A DNA stretch of 64,000 bases, taken from assembly GCA_951640165.1 (NCBI GenBank), contig OX621255.1:1922001-1986000 (forward strand). Direction: 5' to 3'. Made by a program: the position numbers and the translations under genes. Origin of the DNA: Pseudoips prasinana (taxonomy: Eukaryota > Arthropoda > Insecta > Lepidoptera > Nolidae). The notes beneath the pieces are model-generated. The model made no database searches. It was not told the DNA's origin and saw only the letters and a list, made by a program, of their open reading frames with translations. This document shows, in pieces, positions 10,167 to 20,754 of the stretch (the first letter of the stretch is position 1; the number at the start of each line of letters is the position of its first letter).

Positions 10167-10477
10167 CTAGCTGTGCCCCGAGGTTTTACCCGCGTTAAAC
10201 TTATAAATTATCACAGTGCCTCCACCGTAGGTGATAGCGTAATAATATGTACCCTATATGTTGACCCGACCTCTTAGTAATATTCATGCAACATTTGAAG
10301 TAAATCCATGCAGTACTTTTGAGTTTAGCTCGGACATACAAACAGATAAACAGACAAAAATTCTAAAAACTATATTTTTGCCTTCGATATCTATTGCAGA
10401 TCACACCCCAAGTATCCTTTTAAAAAAACATTCAATGTACAATTTTGACTCTCCTACGATTTTATTATATGTATAGA
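10167..10477 (-). mobile_element. Non-autonomous Helitron, 311 bp
   Basis: On the minus strand it starts TCTATACATATAATAAAATC and ends cgggg..cacagCTAG followed by T. TC start, CTAG end and absence of target duplication are Helitron hallmarks. Sister copies: 23476-23797 and 51246-51568. Confidence 0.7.
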
Positions 10478-10799
10478 CTCTATGTCATTTATTTAAAAAA
10501 AAAAATTAAAATTTTTAAAATTTAAACTGTTTATTTCAAATAAATTACATAATACAGCGTACAATTATTAGGTCTACTGAAATCTTACATTTAAAGATTA
10601 TATTGTAGTCCCAGAGCAGCATGAAGTAGCGCTAAGGAAGGTGTCATGATTATAGTGAGTGGTCCCGACATGCATCGCCTTCCAGGTACTTATCACTGAT
10701 GAAGTATTTGATGGGGATATTTTAGAATTGTTACATATTATCCCTATAAATTATTTAAGTTAAGTTGGTTTTCACATGTGTGATAACATGGTAATTAAC
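10478..10799. other. No recognisable feature
   Basis: AT-rich; nothing identified. Confidence 0.5.
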
Positions 10800-10905
10800 A
10801 TGTGTGGTGCAGCGGCTAAGGCAGTCACCTCGCAGTAATCGAACCCAGGATACGAAATCCTGGGTTCGATTACTGCGCAGGACAAATATTTATGTGACAA
10901 ATCAA
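10800..10905 (+). repeat. SINE family D head containing an inverted duplication
   Basis: A-box-like tgcagcggctaaggcagtca, then a hairpin at 10831-10877: 21-bp arms built from the B-box region (cctgggttcgattactgcg) and its complement around acgaa, then gcaggacaaatatttatgtg. Confidence 0.7.
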
Positions 10906-11464
10906 TAGGTGTTCTAAGTCTGGATGTACTTTTATCCGTCAATAATATGTTTATACAGTATCTCACGACACATGGAATCTATTCCTAGAGCGTACAGTGG
11001 TCTTAATAAAAAAACAGTTATTTTCCCCAAGATTTTAAATAAATAAGTGAGTATTATTCTTGTTAATACACAAGGTATAAATGGACGTACGTTAAGCAGC
11101 TTAATCTGCCTATGAAACAAAACGAGCAAATCAACTTGAAGAATACACAAAAAATATTAACTGCCAATAGAAAAATAACAATCAGCTGATGTATTATGTC
11201 TGAGGCGCCAATTTTTTTTTATTTTTGTACTTCATAAACAGGTATTTTTTTGTTTTATTGTTTAAGAGCGCTCCTTGAGATAAATCCACTATTTATGTTA
11301 CAATATTCTGTCAAATTAAACTATACTGATAGTTCTAGTTTAATTTACAATACAATATTTCTTTTGTAGCATTGACTCAAAGTTTTGCATGCTTTCTTTT
11401 AAGATATATGATATAATGGTTGTCTAGAAGAAAACACTCTTACGCGATAAGACCGCCAATTGTA
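10906..11464. other. No recognisable feature
   Basis: About 560 bp, AT-rich; no coding or repeat family identified. Confidence 0.5.
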
Positions 11465-11598
11465 CAGACGCCAGAACATCCAGCTACGCCAATGTGTCAA
11501 ATTTCTTTTATAGATTTTCAACTTTATCACAAAATTATAAGGTTCACTTTCGATTGGGAAATTTGACAGATTGGAGTAGCTTGATGAGCTGGCTTCTA
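11465..11598 (+). mobile_element. MITE (CAGACGCCAG family), uninterrupted
   Basis: 134 bp, ends cagacgccagaacat and the diverged complement, TA on both sides. The middle reads ttttatagattttcaac, the empty site for the nested insertion at 9022. Confidence 0.75.
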
Positions 11599-11628
11599 TA
11601 CATAAATTGAAACTATGTCTATACATCT

Positions 11629-11784
11629 AAAATTTTATTCTGTGATGTGCAATAAACTGTACCTATCTATAGATAGGTAAGTAGTAGTAGATAAGTTAAT
11701 TGCACATCACAGAATAAAATTTTTTAACAATTAATTTATATGAACCGTTTATAGGTAGACCTATAAACGGTTCATATAAATTAA
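11629..11784. repeat. Two adjacent perfect inverted repeats
   Basis: First: 25-bp arms 11629-11653 and 11699-11723, with a smaller palindrome acctatctatagataggt inside the loop. Second: 25-bp arms 11731-11755 and 11760-11784 with loop taga. All arms match perfectly by eye. Confidence 0.92.
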
Positions 11785-11795
11785 TAGTTTATAAT

Positions 11796-12061
11796 CACCA
11801 TGCCGTAGCTTAGTTGGTAGTGCTCCTGCCTAAAAAGCTGGTGGTCCTGGGTTCGAATCCCGGTAAGTGCAAATATTTGTGTGATGAGCACGAATATTTG
11901 TTTCTGAGTCATGGATGTTTTCTATGAATATAAGTATTTATCTATCTATATAAGTATGTATATCGTCGCCTGGTACCCATAGTACAAGCTTTGCTTAGTT
12001 TGGGGCTAGGATGATCTATGTGACATTGTCCCGAGATATTATTATTATTATATTATTATTA
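11796..12061 (+). repeat. SINE family A, full length
   Basis: A box gtagcttagttgg, B box gggttcgaatccc, full body, and an (ATT)n tail that is longer than in other copies. Confidence 0.85.
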
Positions 12062-12091
12062 TCTCCAAAACTTCGTAATAAAAAAAAAAAC

Positions 12092-12494
12092 TTTAATGTA
12101 TGGAAGTAAAAGTTGGGCATGGCAGAAAAAGAATGAAAGTAGTATAAATGCAGTTAAAATAAGAACTGTGAGAAGTATGTGTGGTAAGAGAGCGCTGTAG
12201 TGTAAAAGAGGATGTAGTCACAAAGATTAAAAAAGGTATGATGAGATAGTTTAGGCATTTAGAAAGAAGGGATGAAAGAAGATTGACAAAAGAAGTATAC
12301 CTGCCTCGGTGAATGATACAGCTGGAAGGGAATGACTTCGTAGAACATTCTCTGACCAAATCGGAGATGTTCTCAAGAAATGATGAAAATAATGAAAGTG
12401 TGTGAAGAATAAAAGAGGTGTGCAAATACCGTGACACATTAAAATCCGTTGTCTGCGCCTACTTCTCTGGGAAACAGGCGTGAGTATGTATGTA
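12092..12494 (+). pseudogene. LINE family 1, degraded 3' fragment
   Basis: Nucleotide-level match to 6460-6930 (tttaatgtatggaagt, agttgggcatggcagaaaaa, ggaaacaggcgtgagtatgt) with deletions and frameshifts. Confidence 0.7.
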
Positions 12495-12765
12495 ATATTC
12501 GCAAATCAAGATTAATTCATTCATTCATTTTTAAAACAGCATTCAATTACTTATCCTCGATAGAATATTTTAAAAAGCCTCCTCAAGAAAAAACCTGAAA
12601 CATTAAGATCCATTCATTTTTATATATTGCATTAATTTATGTTTGTCATGCAGATTATATTTCACACGCAATTATTTAATCTGTTCATATTCACATGTGT
12701 TTTTTTAAACTGGTTTTGATCTTCATCTTACGTCACTCTATTCTGACTTGTAATTTTAGTTTGTA

Positions 12766-14357
12766 CCATAAAGTTAGTATACCTACGGAATAGAGCAACA
12801 AACAAGAGCTGTCAAACGAAACCGAAATAGGATGACATTTGTGTGTGTACAAATGTTTATGTATGCGTATCAATGATGTATCTCATGTCGATTTTTGCAT
12901 TAATATCGATATCGATAATATTAATCAGTAATGTGTGGTGACGGCATAGAATATCATCACTCCATCTCATCCCGTAAACTGTGACCATCCCATTCTTTGG
13001 GAAGGCTTTGGTCCAGCAGTGGATGAAATTTGGCTGACATGATGATGATGAATCAGTCTCAGTGATAGTATTAAAATAGGATGGGATGGGATTTTGCATG
13101 GCAACGATTCGTGAAGTGAAGTATGAATATTTAAGAAAAACTCCTAAGACATTTTAAATAATTTATTTTTCGCAATAGAGTGGTCGGTTGTCGCTTAACT
13201 CTACGTCGTTTGACAAAATAGTGAGCCTATATACTTTGAACGATTAAAATGAAGGTCGTTTATAATTTTCAATCACTAGATAGGTACAGATATACACAAT
13301 TATAATTAGAAACGCGCGTCCATCTCAATAAATTCAAATTCTGAATGAATTTATAAAAAAATACATTTATGTGGAATCGTCATTTTTTACCCTACTGTGC
13401 AGTAGGTACAGGACGCGGCAACTACTGAAAACACTGCCAGAAAACTCCGTAGGAAACCTATTTTGAAATAAAATTTACTGAAGTTTAATTACATAGTTTA
13501 ATTACAATAAAATTAGTCGGAATTGCACATTTCATCAATAATCGTTTCGCTCCTCGCATTTGGAAATATTTTACCTCAAAATGCTTACTGCATATACATG
13601 AATTTTTCGTGGGAATCCAGTTTGGACGACCAATTAATTTAAGCCATGCATTTCTTGAATCCAAGTAAGATGGAAATCTGAAAGTTACTTTAATTACTAA
13701 TAGTTTCTATTCTAACAGTCTGAAACTAATACCTACCTATGAATCGGCTTAGCGTCTTACATGGGAATTTGGGATTACTTCCATTTCCAGGTGATTCACA
13801 TCTAAACATCACATACGTACTTTAATATTAATAATACATATTAGTTTACCGCGTGATAGACAGTGGACACGAAATATCGATAACTTGATTCAGCCCTAGT
13901 GTAAACAGATAATTATTTCTTTACACAAAATATTCGTAAATTCTGCATTATGTGTGTTAGATCTTTGCTTCTTACATTAATAAATGTTTATTCGAAACGC
14001 ATTAGCAAAAATAAAGCCTAAGTTAGTAGGTGTCGATTTGGAATAATTTACCTGTGAAATGAACATTTTTCAGGGTTATTGCTCTGTGTTGTACCAGAAT
14101 CAATCACTGAACAAGTCACCATGTTTCTGAAGAAATATTTTTCAAAAATATCCACGATTTCACATAATATCAGAAAAAACATCAAGAGTCAAATTCGCAG
14201 CGTGTCGATAAGTGTTGAAGTACTGTCAAACTGATGCCAAAAACAGTTCTGTTGCGTCGGATCACGCATCTCTTTTTATCATACAGTGTTGCAGCTAGTG
14301 ACATTTCGCTCCCTCAGCCCTTTGTTCCTCTATTCCGTAGGTATACTAACTTTATGG
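12766..14357. mobile_element. TIR element, 1592 bp, 6-bp target duplication
   Basis: Perfect 30-bp terminal inverted repeats start CCATAAAGTTAGTATACCTA at both ends, flanked by TTTGTA at 12760-12765 and 14358-14363. Similarity continues more weakly inward. No transposase frame: non-autonomous. An RTE-like LINE tail (about 13000-13060, caka-type ggtccagcagtggatg then gatgatgatgaa) lies inside. Superfamily unknown; a 6-bp duplication is unusual for common insect families. Confidence 0.7.
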
Positions 14358-14696
14358 TTTGTACAGCTGGGATTGGCTGAATACTACAGAATTGTGTTGT
14401 CAGCCTTTTAAGCGTTACATATTCAAAAGCTGCTCGTCTGGGGAAGTATGTCACCTTACAAAATACACGACAAATATTCAAATGTATATTGTAATTTTTG
14501 TCCATGTATGTTTGAGTGCGTGTGTAGTCGCCCTAATGAGGAAGTTAGCAGACTTAGTATCAACAAAAACTAAAATTTCCTTAATAAAAAATGTCTGTAG
14601 AATTCTGATATATTTTTTATTTTCTTGCAACCAGTATATTAGATGAATAAATTAAAATAACTACATATTTTTGAACAACAAATTCACTTGAAGCTT

Positions 14697-14790
14697 GATT
14701 TTAATGAATATCATTATCATGTCAGTTGAATGACGTGCATTGCCGGATAAAGGCTTCCCAAAATATTTGGGGAGATAAAACTGAAACCAA
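14697..14790 (-). repeat. LINE 3' tail fragment
   Basis: Reads atcatgtcagttgaatgacg then attgccggataaaggcttcc, a decayed form of the gtccactgctggac..aggtct 3' end seen at 52604 and 61444 in the same polarity. Confidence 0.45.
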
Positions 14791-14820
14791 ACCAAACTGG
14801 TTTGGTTGTAACGATTCTTT

Positions 14821-15559
14821 AAAAAAAGCGGCCAAGTGCGAGTCGGAATCGCCCATGAAGGGTTCGGCAAATCATTGCGGCTTACGATTTATGACGTATT
14901 AAAAAAAAATACTTACTAGATCTTGTTCAGACCAATTTTCCGTCGAAGTTTGCATAGTTATGTATATCATGTATTTTTTAGTTTTATCGTTCTCTTATTT
15001 TAGTTGTTGCAGGCGCAAACTATTCAGTTTCGAAAAAAAATATATTTGGAACCTCAATATCATTTTTGAAGTCCTATCCATAGATATCCCACATGTATGG
15101 GTTACATGAAAAACAAAAATTAAGTTTCAGTTCTAAGTATGAGGAATCCTAAAATTTATCGTTGTGTTTTCTATTTTTGTGTGAAAATCTTAATGCGGCT
15201 CACAGAATACATCTAATTACCAAGTTTCAACAATATAGTTCTTATAGTTTCGGAAAAAAGTGACTATGACATACGGACGGACAGACAGACAGACATGACG
15301 AATCTAAGAGGGTTCCGTTTTTGAAGTTATACTTCTTTTGGCGCGATGGAGAAAAATGATGAGAGTGAATTTTTACGATGCGCGCGCACACCGTCACAAA
15401 AAAATCCCATCGTAAAAATAACAGCATGTCGTTAGTTCTAGGTGGTATGAAAATTGATAACTATGTTCAAGTTGTATATTAAGAAGTATAACTTCTAACG
15501 CGTGTACATAAGTACACACAAGTTTTTTTTTTGCTATTTGGCTACGGAACCCTAAAAAT
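14821..15559 (+). repeat. Interspersed repeat type A with internal insertion
   Basis: Same ends as the 6976 copy. An extra block at 15324-15524 (gaagttatacttcttttggc ... agaagtataacttctaacgc) splits the terminal gggttccgttttttgctatt region; the block recurs alone at 6014. Confidence 0.65.
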
Positions 15560-15692
15560 ATATATACACAAAATAACATTGTTTTAACACCGCATACATA
15601 ATTTATCAGCTAATCGTTATACTTGTATGGGAAGATATTTCTTGTTATTGTGTATTTCGCATTTAATTAAACTCCTTGATTATACGATTATG

Positions 15693-15949
15693 ACGGTCAC
15701 CGTAGCCTAGTTGGTAGTGCTACTGCCTACGAAGCTGGTGGTCCTGGGTTCGAATCCCGGTAAGTGCAAATATTTGTGTGATGAGCACGAATATTTGTTT
15801 CTGAGTCATGGATGTTTTCTATGTATATAACTATTTATGTATCTATATAAGTATGTATATCGTCGCCTGGTACCCATAGTAGGTACAAGCTTTGCTTAGT
15901 TTGGGGCTAGGATGATCTGTGTGACACTGTCCCTAGATATTATTATTAT
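15693..15949 (+). repeat. SINE family A, host of the Dong-like insertion
   Basis: Complete head (ggtcaccgtagcctagttgg), B box, body and tail ending tattattatt. The LINE begins directly in this tail. Confidence 0.85.
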
Positions 15950-18900
15950 GTCTTTTATTCAGTGTCATTCTTATTTTATACATTTACGAATATATAGTTA
16001 CAAAAAAGAATATATATTTATAAATATAAAAAATAGACATCCAATCGGCAACGGGAGCAGGGTCCATGCTACCGATGGTCAAGGCTCCAGAGAGAGGAAC
16101 CTCCTCACAATACGCGCCGTCTCCAAAAGAACTGCCTTCTGAACCTGACCCTTGACCCAACTGCCTAACGCGAGCCTCTTAAGGTGACGGTCGAGGCTCT
16201 TGGCAATTAAACCATGGGCAGAAACGACAATCGGTACAATGATCGCCGAGTCGACGTCCCACATGTCAACAACCTCGCGAGCTAGGTCAAGGTATTTAAT
16301 TTCCTTGTCTTTTTCAGCTTTCACAAGGTTGTCATCATGTGGGACAGCAACATCGACGATCACTGCCCGGCGCTCTTGGCGATCCACCATCACAATATCA
16401 GGCTTGTTGGCAACAATAGTCCTATCTGTGATGATGGATCTGTCCCAGTACAATGTGACACGGCCATTCTCCAGTATTGTCTCTGGAACGTATCTGTAGT
16501 ACGGCACCTCCGACGTCACAAGGTTGTACCGCAGAGCAAGTTGCTGGTGGATTATCCTGGCTACTTGATTGTGCCTGTGCAAATACTCACCATTAGCAAG
16601 ACGGGAGCAACCAGAAATTATATGTCTGAGGGATTCCCCAGGGCGGTGACATGCCCGACAAATGTCAACAGTACCATCCCTCAGTATAAATCTCCGGTAG
16701 TTATTCGTCATTACTACTTCGTCAGTAATTGCACAGACAAAACCCTCGGTTTCCGCAAAAAGGTCACCGAACCGTAGCCAGGCTACTGAGGCTGTTAAAT
16801 CGACATCTGGCCCATGCAGGGCCTTGTAAAATCTGCCATGAAGTTCCTTGCTCTGCCATACCTCCTTGCGGTCACTGGTACTAAGTACCGCAGGTTGACG
16901 CCAGTTAGTTTTGGCTAAGGATAGAGCGGTGAATCCATTGTCCACGGCGATCACGTCCGCATGCATACCCACACTATTATGTAGGAAATAGTTTCTAAGA
17001 TTATACAGCTCACGGTTATGCAGAGTTTTAGCATTTAAAAAGCCACGACCACCACATTTCCGTGGGATGTACAATCTCATCACAGAAGAGCGGGGGTGAT
17101 GCATCCGATGTGATGTCAGCCGCGTTCGAACTGTTCGGTCCAGGGCGTCTAGCTCAGTTTGAGTCCACTTGAGTATTCCAAAGGAGTACAACAAGACTGG
17201 CATGACCCAGCCATTGTAAGCACGCACCTTGTTCCCTCCCGACAATAGGCTTTTCAGCACTTTTGTCAAGCGGCCCAAGAAGCGCCCCCGCAATGACTCC
17301 TTCATGTCAGCCTCTTTGATGCCTAATGCCTGTGAAATACCCAAGTACTTGTAGGTTTCGGTTGCAGAGAGGGTTACTAAGTTAATGGAAGCTGAGAGTT
17401 GGGTGCTCTCAGATTCCACTATCTTCCCTCGTTTTGCATGCATGACTGCACATTTGTCAATACCAAACTCCATTCTGATAGAGTTACTGAAGTTTTCTGT
17501 GAGCTTCAGTAACGCTGACAAGTGAAGATTGCTAGAGGCAAATAACTTTAAGTCATCCATGTAAAGGAGGTGTGATATTACTTGTCCTCCTCTCCGCAGT
17601 CGATAACCTAACCCAGAATCCTCTAGTAGTGTGCTCAGAGGGTTCAGAGCCAGGCAAAACCACAATGGGCTCAAACTGTCACCCTGAAAGATTCCCCGTT
17701 CTATCCTTATAGGCTCACCGTTCCCCAAGGTCTGGCGAGATCCTGGATAAAGAAGGACTGTACTCCACTGCTCCATACATGTCCTCAGGAAGGTACGTAA
17801 AATTGTATTTATTTTATACAATTCTAGCACTCTCATAAGCCAAGTATGGGGCACGGAGTCATAGGCCTTCTTGTAATCTATCCAGCATGTCGACAGATCT
17901 TTTCGGTGTCGGCGTGCCTGCTGGCAAATGGCCGTGTCAATAAGAAGCAATTCCTTAGTACCGCGGGACCCATTCCTACACCCATTTTGAGCTGTAGATA
18001 TAATTGCATTTCTGTCGATGTGATTGCAGATTTTGGTTTTTAATATTGATGTTAAAATTTTGTACATGGTTGGAAGACATGTAATTGGTCTATAGTTCTT
18101 GGGTTCCGCGGTACTACCTGACTTATGGATCAAATGGGTTACACCTGTGGTCATAAATTGTGGGAGCGAACCTGACTCTAAAGCCGACTGGAATTTGATA
18201 GCCAAATATTCGTGCGAGCTACGTAGCCATTTTAACCAAAAATTGTGCAGTCCATCTGGCCCTGGAGATTTCCAGTTAGACAAACGGTAGACTGCACTAG
18301 CTACGTCGTCGGGTGTGATAGAAGTACTATTCATTTCTTCAATAGGCTCACACACACGTTTAACGACCCCCATCCAATCGCCCTCGGAGTGAGCGATGGG
18401 TACCGACCAGATATTACGCCAGAAAGATATCATGGCGTCACTATCTGGTCGGGGCCCATCGCCGTTAGTCCGTTGTTCAGTCTGCTCCCACAATTTATAT
18501 ACCCATCTCTGGTCCTTTTGGAATTTGTGGTTTTGGGAATATCGATCCACGCGTTTTTTATATCTCCGAATACGACTAGCCCATGCATAAATTTTTTGTT
18601 TATAGAAATCTATGCGCTCTGTAACATGTGATATGTAATCGCGGGGACTGATATCAGTCCCCATAAACACCTTCTTTACAAAGCGCATGACTCGAGGACG
18701 GGTGTTACCCTCTTGAAAGGATCGAAGCTTGTCAATGAGCACCCTAGCCTCACGGATACGCCGTTCAATCCTGCACTGCCAGGTCGGTACAGCAGATTTC
18801 GGTCGTGTAGCTCCGTCATAATCAGGAAACTTGACACGTGCTACACGACATGCGGTAATAGCCCCGCAATACAGGAGAGAATGCATATCCGTTAGGTCTT

Positions 18901-19921
18901 CACTAGTGGCAAAGTATTCCGCCATTATCGAGTCTAGGGTGCACACTAATGTTTTACTTTTATTATGCATGGGCAAGCGCGGCAACCGTGGTTTGAGATG
19001 GTTTGCCGTGGACCGATATTCTCGAACCACAACCTCAAAGGTGCTTCTTATTTCATTGTACATACTACTTACGTCAGTAGTCATATCATCCCCATCGTCG
19101 CCCGCACTAGCGACAGAATGCGGTTGGGCCATGGTGGATGTTTGGGCCACGGGCGGGACGGGAACAATACGGCTATTGAGGGCCTCCGAGCGCAGCTGAT
19201 CAAGCACGGTATCGTTCAACATATGATTACGCTGAATAACCCGTACCTGATCCGAAAGTCGCTGTGCCGATACGTTGACAGTTGGTTCAAGTTCCTGGAA
19301 AAAAGACAGCATTCGAGCACGATATGCAGTAAGTTGAGTACCCCCCTGTGTAGCCTCAAAATATGCGCGCATCACATTTTCATTAATGGGGTTAGTCCAT
19401 CGCATGCGCTGCACATTACCACCGGGAGCGGGGACCCTGCTCGGGGCTGGTTGCCCCGTAAGTCCCAATTCTCGCGGTGGCCGGGCTCTTCGCCGCCGTA
19501 TTGGTGGAGACGACGTCGGCGGAGAAAAATATTCATCGTCATCGTTGTTCGCAGTGGAGTTTGGCGAAAGCACCACTGGGACGGTATCAAACGCTTGGGT
19601 GGTGGAGCGACGCGGCGATGAGTCCGGGGGTCTTGCTCGTGCTCTCCGTCTGGTCAGCATATTTGGTTGTTTATAACATTATTGTCTGTATGGATATGGA
19701 TTTTCATTGTGATAGCTGTCACTTTCACTCATGTCAAACAGTATCCAACGTCGTTGCATATTTTAATTATTTCTTGTATTTTATCAGCCGTAGTTGTATG
19801 TTAAAATTTTAAATAGATTTTACACAGTAATTTTAAGTTTGTAAGTAATATAATGCGAGAGATAATAATTTAAACAATAAATATTAATAAAATTGAAAAA
19901 ATAACAACCGTCACTACTGAC

Positions 19922-19953
<32 letters not shown>
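15950..19953 (-). mobile_element. Dong/R4-like non-LTR retrotransposon, apparently complete
   Basis: About 4.0 kb on the minus strand: 5' leader about 260 bp, one ORF, 3' UTR of about 130 bp ending gaataaaagacat against (AAT)n. Both outer flanks are TTA repeats (15939-15949 and about 19953-19970), consistent with insertion inside the TTA tail of the SINE at 15693. Targeting of TAA/TTA microsatellites is established for Dong. A poly(T) run of about 30 (poly(A) on the element strand) lies at the 5' junction. Confidence 0.8.
16079..19660 (-). CDS. Dong/R4-like LINE polyprotein, 1193 aa, uninterrupted
   Basis: Encodes the enzyme for target-primed reverse transcription. Start ATG at 19660 (MLTRRRARARPP). 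Residues 1-90: basic and Pro-rich. About 340-390: a second basic region (RIRRYKKRVDRY). RT about 460-800: WKSPGPDG at 463, NYRPITCLPTMYKILT at 522, DYKKAYDSVPH at 595, GIFQGDSLSPLWF at 656, YMDDLKLF at 700, KYLGI at 771. CCHC knuckle C1001-C1004-H1013-C1018. Restriction-like endonuclease: KPDIVMVD (P1087, D1088) and D1103 in IVDVAVP, then EIKYLDLAREV. No apurinic endonuclease domain. RT motif style (FQGDSLSPLWF, YMDD) plus C-terminal RLE is the R2/R4/Dong arrangement; insertion in TTA repeats favours Dong. No stops in 3.58 kb implies a recent, possibly active copy. Confidence 0.88.
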   Translation of the reverse strand: MLTRRRARARPPDSSPRRSTTQAFDTVPVVLSPNSTANNDDDEYFSPPTSSPPIRRRRARPPRELGLTGQPAPSRVPAPGGNVQRMRWTNPINENVMRAYFEATQGGTQLTAYRARMLSFFQELEPTVNVSAQRLSDQVRVIQRNHMLNDTVLDQLRSEALNSRIVPVPPVAQTSTMAQPHSVASAGDDGDDMTTDVSSMYNEIRSTFEVVVREYRSTANHLKPRLPRLPMHNKSKTLVCTLDSIMAEYFATSEDLTDMHSLLYCGAITACRVARVKFPDYDGATRPKSAVPTWQCRIERRIREARVLIDKLRSFQEGNTRPRVMRFVKKVFMGTDISPRDYISHVTERIDFYKQKIYAWASRIRRYKKRVDRYSQNHKFQKDQRWVYKLWEQTEQRTNGDGPRPDSDAMISFWRNIWSVPIAHSEGDWMGVVKRVCEPIEEMNSTSITPDDVASAVYRLSNWKSPGPDGLHNFWLKWLRSSHEYLAIKFQSALESGSLPQFMTTGVTHLIHKSGSTAEPKNYRPITCLPTMYKILTSILKTKICNHIDRNAIISTAQNGCRNGSRGTKELLLIDTAICQQARRHRKDLSTCWIDYKKAYDSVPHTWLMRVLELYKINTILRTFLRTCMEQWSTVLLYPGSRQTLGNGEPIRIERGIFQGDSLSPLWFCLALNPLSTLLEDSGLGYRLRRGGQVISHLLYMDDLKLFASSNLHLSALLKLTENFSNSIRMEFGIDKCAVMHAKRGKIVESESTQLSASINLVTLSATETYKYLGISQALGIKEADMKESLRGRFLGRLTKVLKSLLSGGNKVRAYNGWVMPVLLYSFGILKWTQTELDALDRTVRTRLTSHRMHHPRSSVMRLYIPRKCGGRGFLNAKTLHNRELYNLRNYFLHNSVGMHADVIAVDNGFTALSLAKTNWRQPAVLSTSDRKEVWQSKELHGRFYKALHGPDVDLTASVAWLRFGDLFAETEGFVCAITDEVVMTNNYRRFILRDGTVDICRACHRPGESLRHIISGCSRLANGEYLHRHNQVARIIHQQLALRYNLVTSEVPYYRYVPETILENGRVTLYWDRSIITDRTIVANKPDIVMVDRQERRAVIVDVAVPHDDNLVKAEKDKEIKYLDLAREVVDMWDVDSAIIVPIVVSAHGLIAKSLDRHLKRLALGSWVKGQVQKAVLLETARIVRRFLSLEP

Positions 19954-19955
<2 letters not shown>

Positions 19956-20067
19956 TATTATTATTATTATGTAACAGCTTGTATAATAAGTACCGAACTA
20001 ATAAAACGTGTTGGTGCCCAAGATACAGGGTAGTTTAAAATCACTGGTATATACTTCATAACACGTA

Positions 20068-20465
20068 ATGATGTCTTCCCGGCCGAATTTCGGCCACGGC
20101 GGCCATTCTCAATGGAGATAAGCCAAAGACATATTAAAGTGCACAAGTGAGTGCGTAGACACAGGGGCACTTTCTATAGTATAGTAGTAGTCGTCCCATC
20201 GGATCATGAGAGTGATGGCACTCTCATGATCCGATGGGACGACTAGCGACACGACCGGAAAGAGGTCAGGCTCAGGACCGACGGCTTTACGTGCTCTCCG
20301 AGGCACGGGGATGTAATGCCGCCAACTTCGAGACTTCGGGCTGATTCTGAGTAATTTTGTTTTTACGGAAAAATCCCATAATCACTTTTGGCCCGACCCG
20401 GGATTTGAACCCATGACCACATTTTCTGCGGTTGAACACGCTACCGCTGGACCAAAAAGACAGTC
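20068..20465 (-). repeat. SINE family B, full length, with internal inverted duplication
   Basis: The complement starts with the tRNA-like head (tccagcggtagcgtgttcaa, B box gggttcaaatccc) and runs to ggccgaaattcggccgggaa. At 20190-20243 part of the body is duplicated head-to-head: 25-bp perfect arms with loop atgg. Confidence 0.85.
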
Positions 20466-20507
20466 AAGAAGTTAACACGTAATAGGTAAATGTCAATAAA
20501 AAAAATA

Positions 20508-20754
20508 TTGGAGTGGTTGGAAGATACTTGCCTTTGACGTTGTAGGTCGTGGGTTCAACTCCCTCCCACGACCAGAAATTGGTGTGCATGAACACGTCTA
20601 TTTGTCCTGCGTCTGAGTGTAATTATCTATATGAATATGTATTTACAAAAGAAAAGTATTATAGGTATATAGTGTCTGGTTTCCATAGTACACGCTCTGC
20701 TTAGTTTGGGAGCGGATGGCCGTGTGTGAATAATGTCCCAGGGTATTATTATTA
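20508..20754 (+). repeat. SINE family C
   Basis: B-box region aggtcgtgggttcaactccc, body with gtgcatgaacacgtctattt, and tail gatggccgtgtgtgaataat then cccagggtattattatt. The first 20 or so bases of the head have diverged. Confidence 0.8.

Noticed and set aside
16337..19621. Plus-strand frames of up to 218 codons over 16-19.6 kb
   Set aside because: They are antisense shadows of the LINE polyprotein.
18965..19621. Possible host zinc-finger or RNA-binding protein
   Set aside because: The Arg-rich stretch is antisense to the basic N-terminus of the LINE protein.
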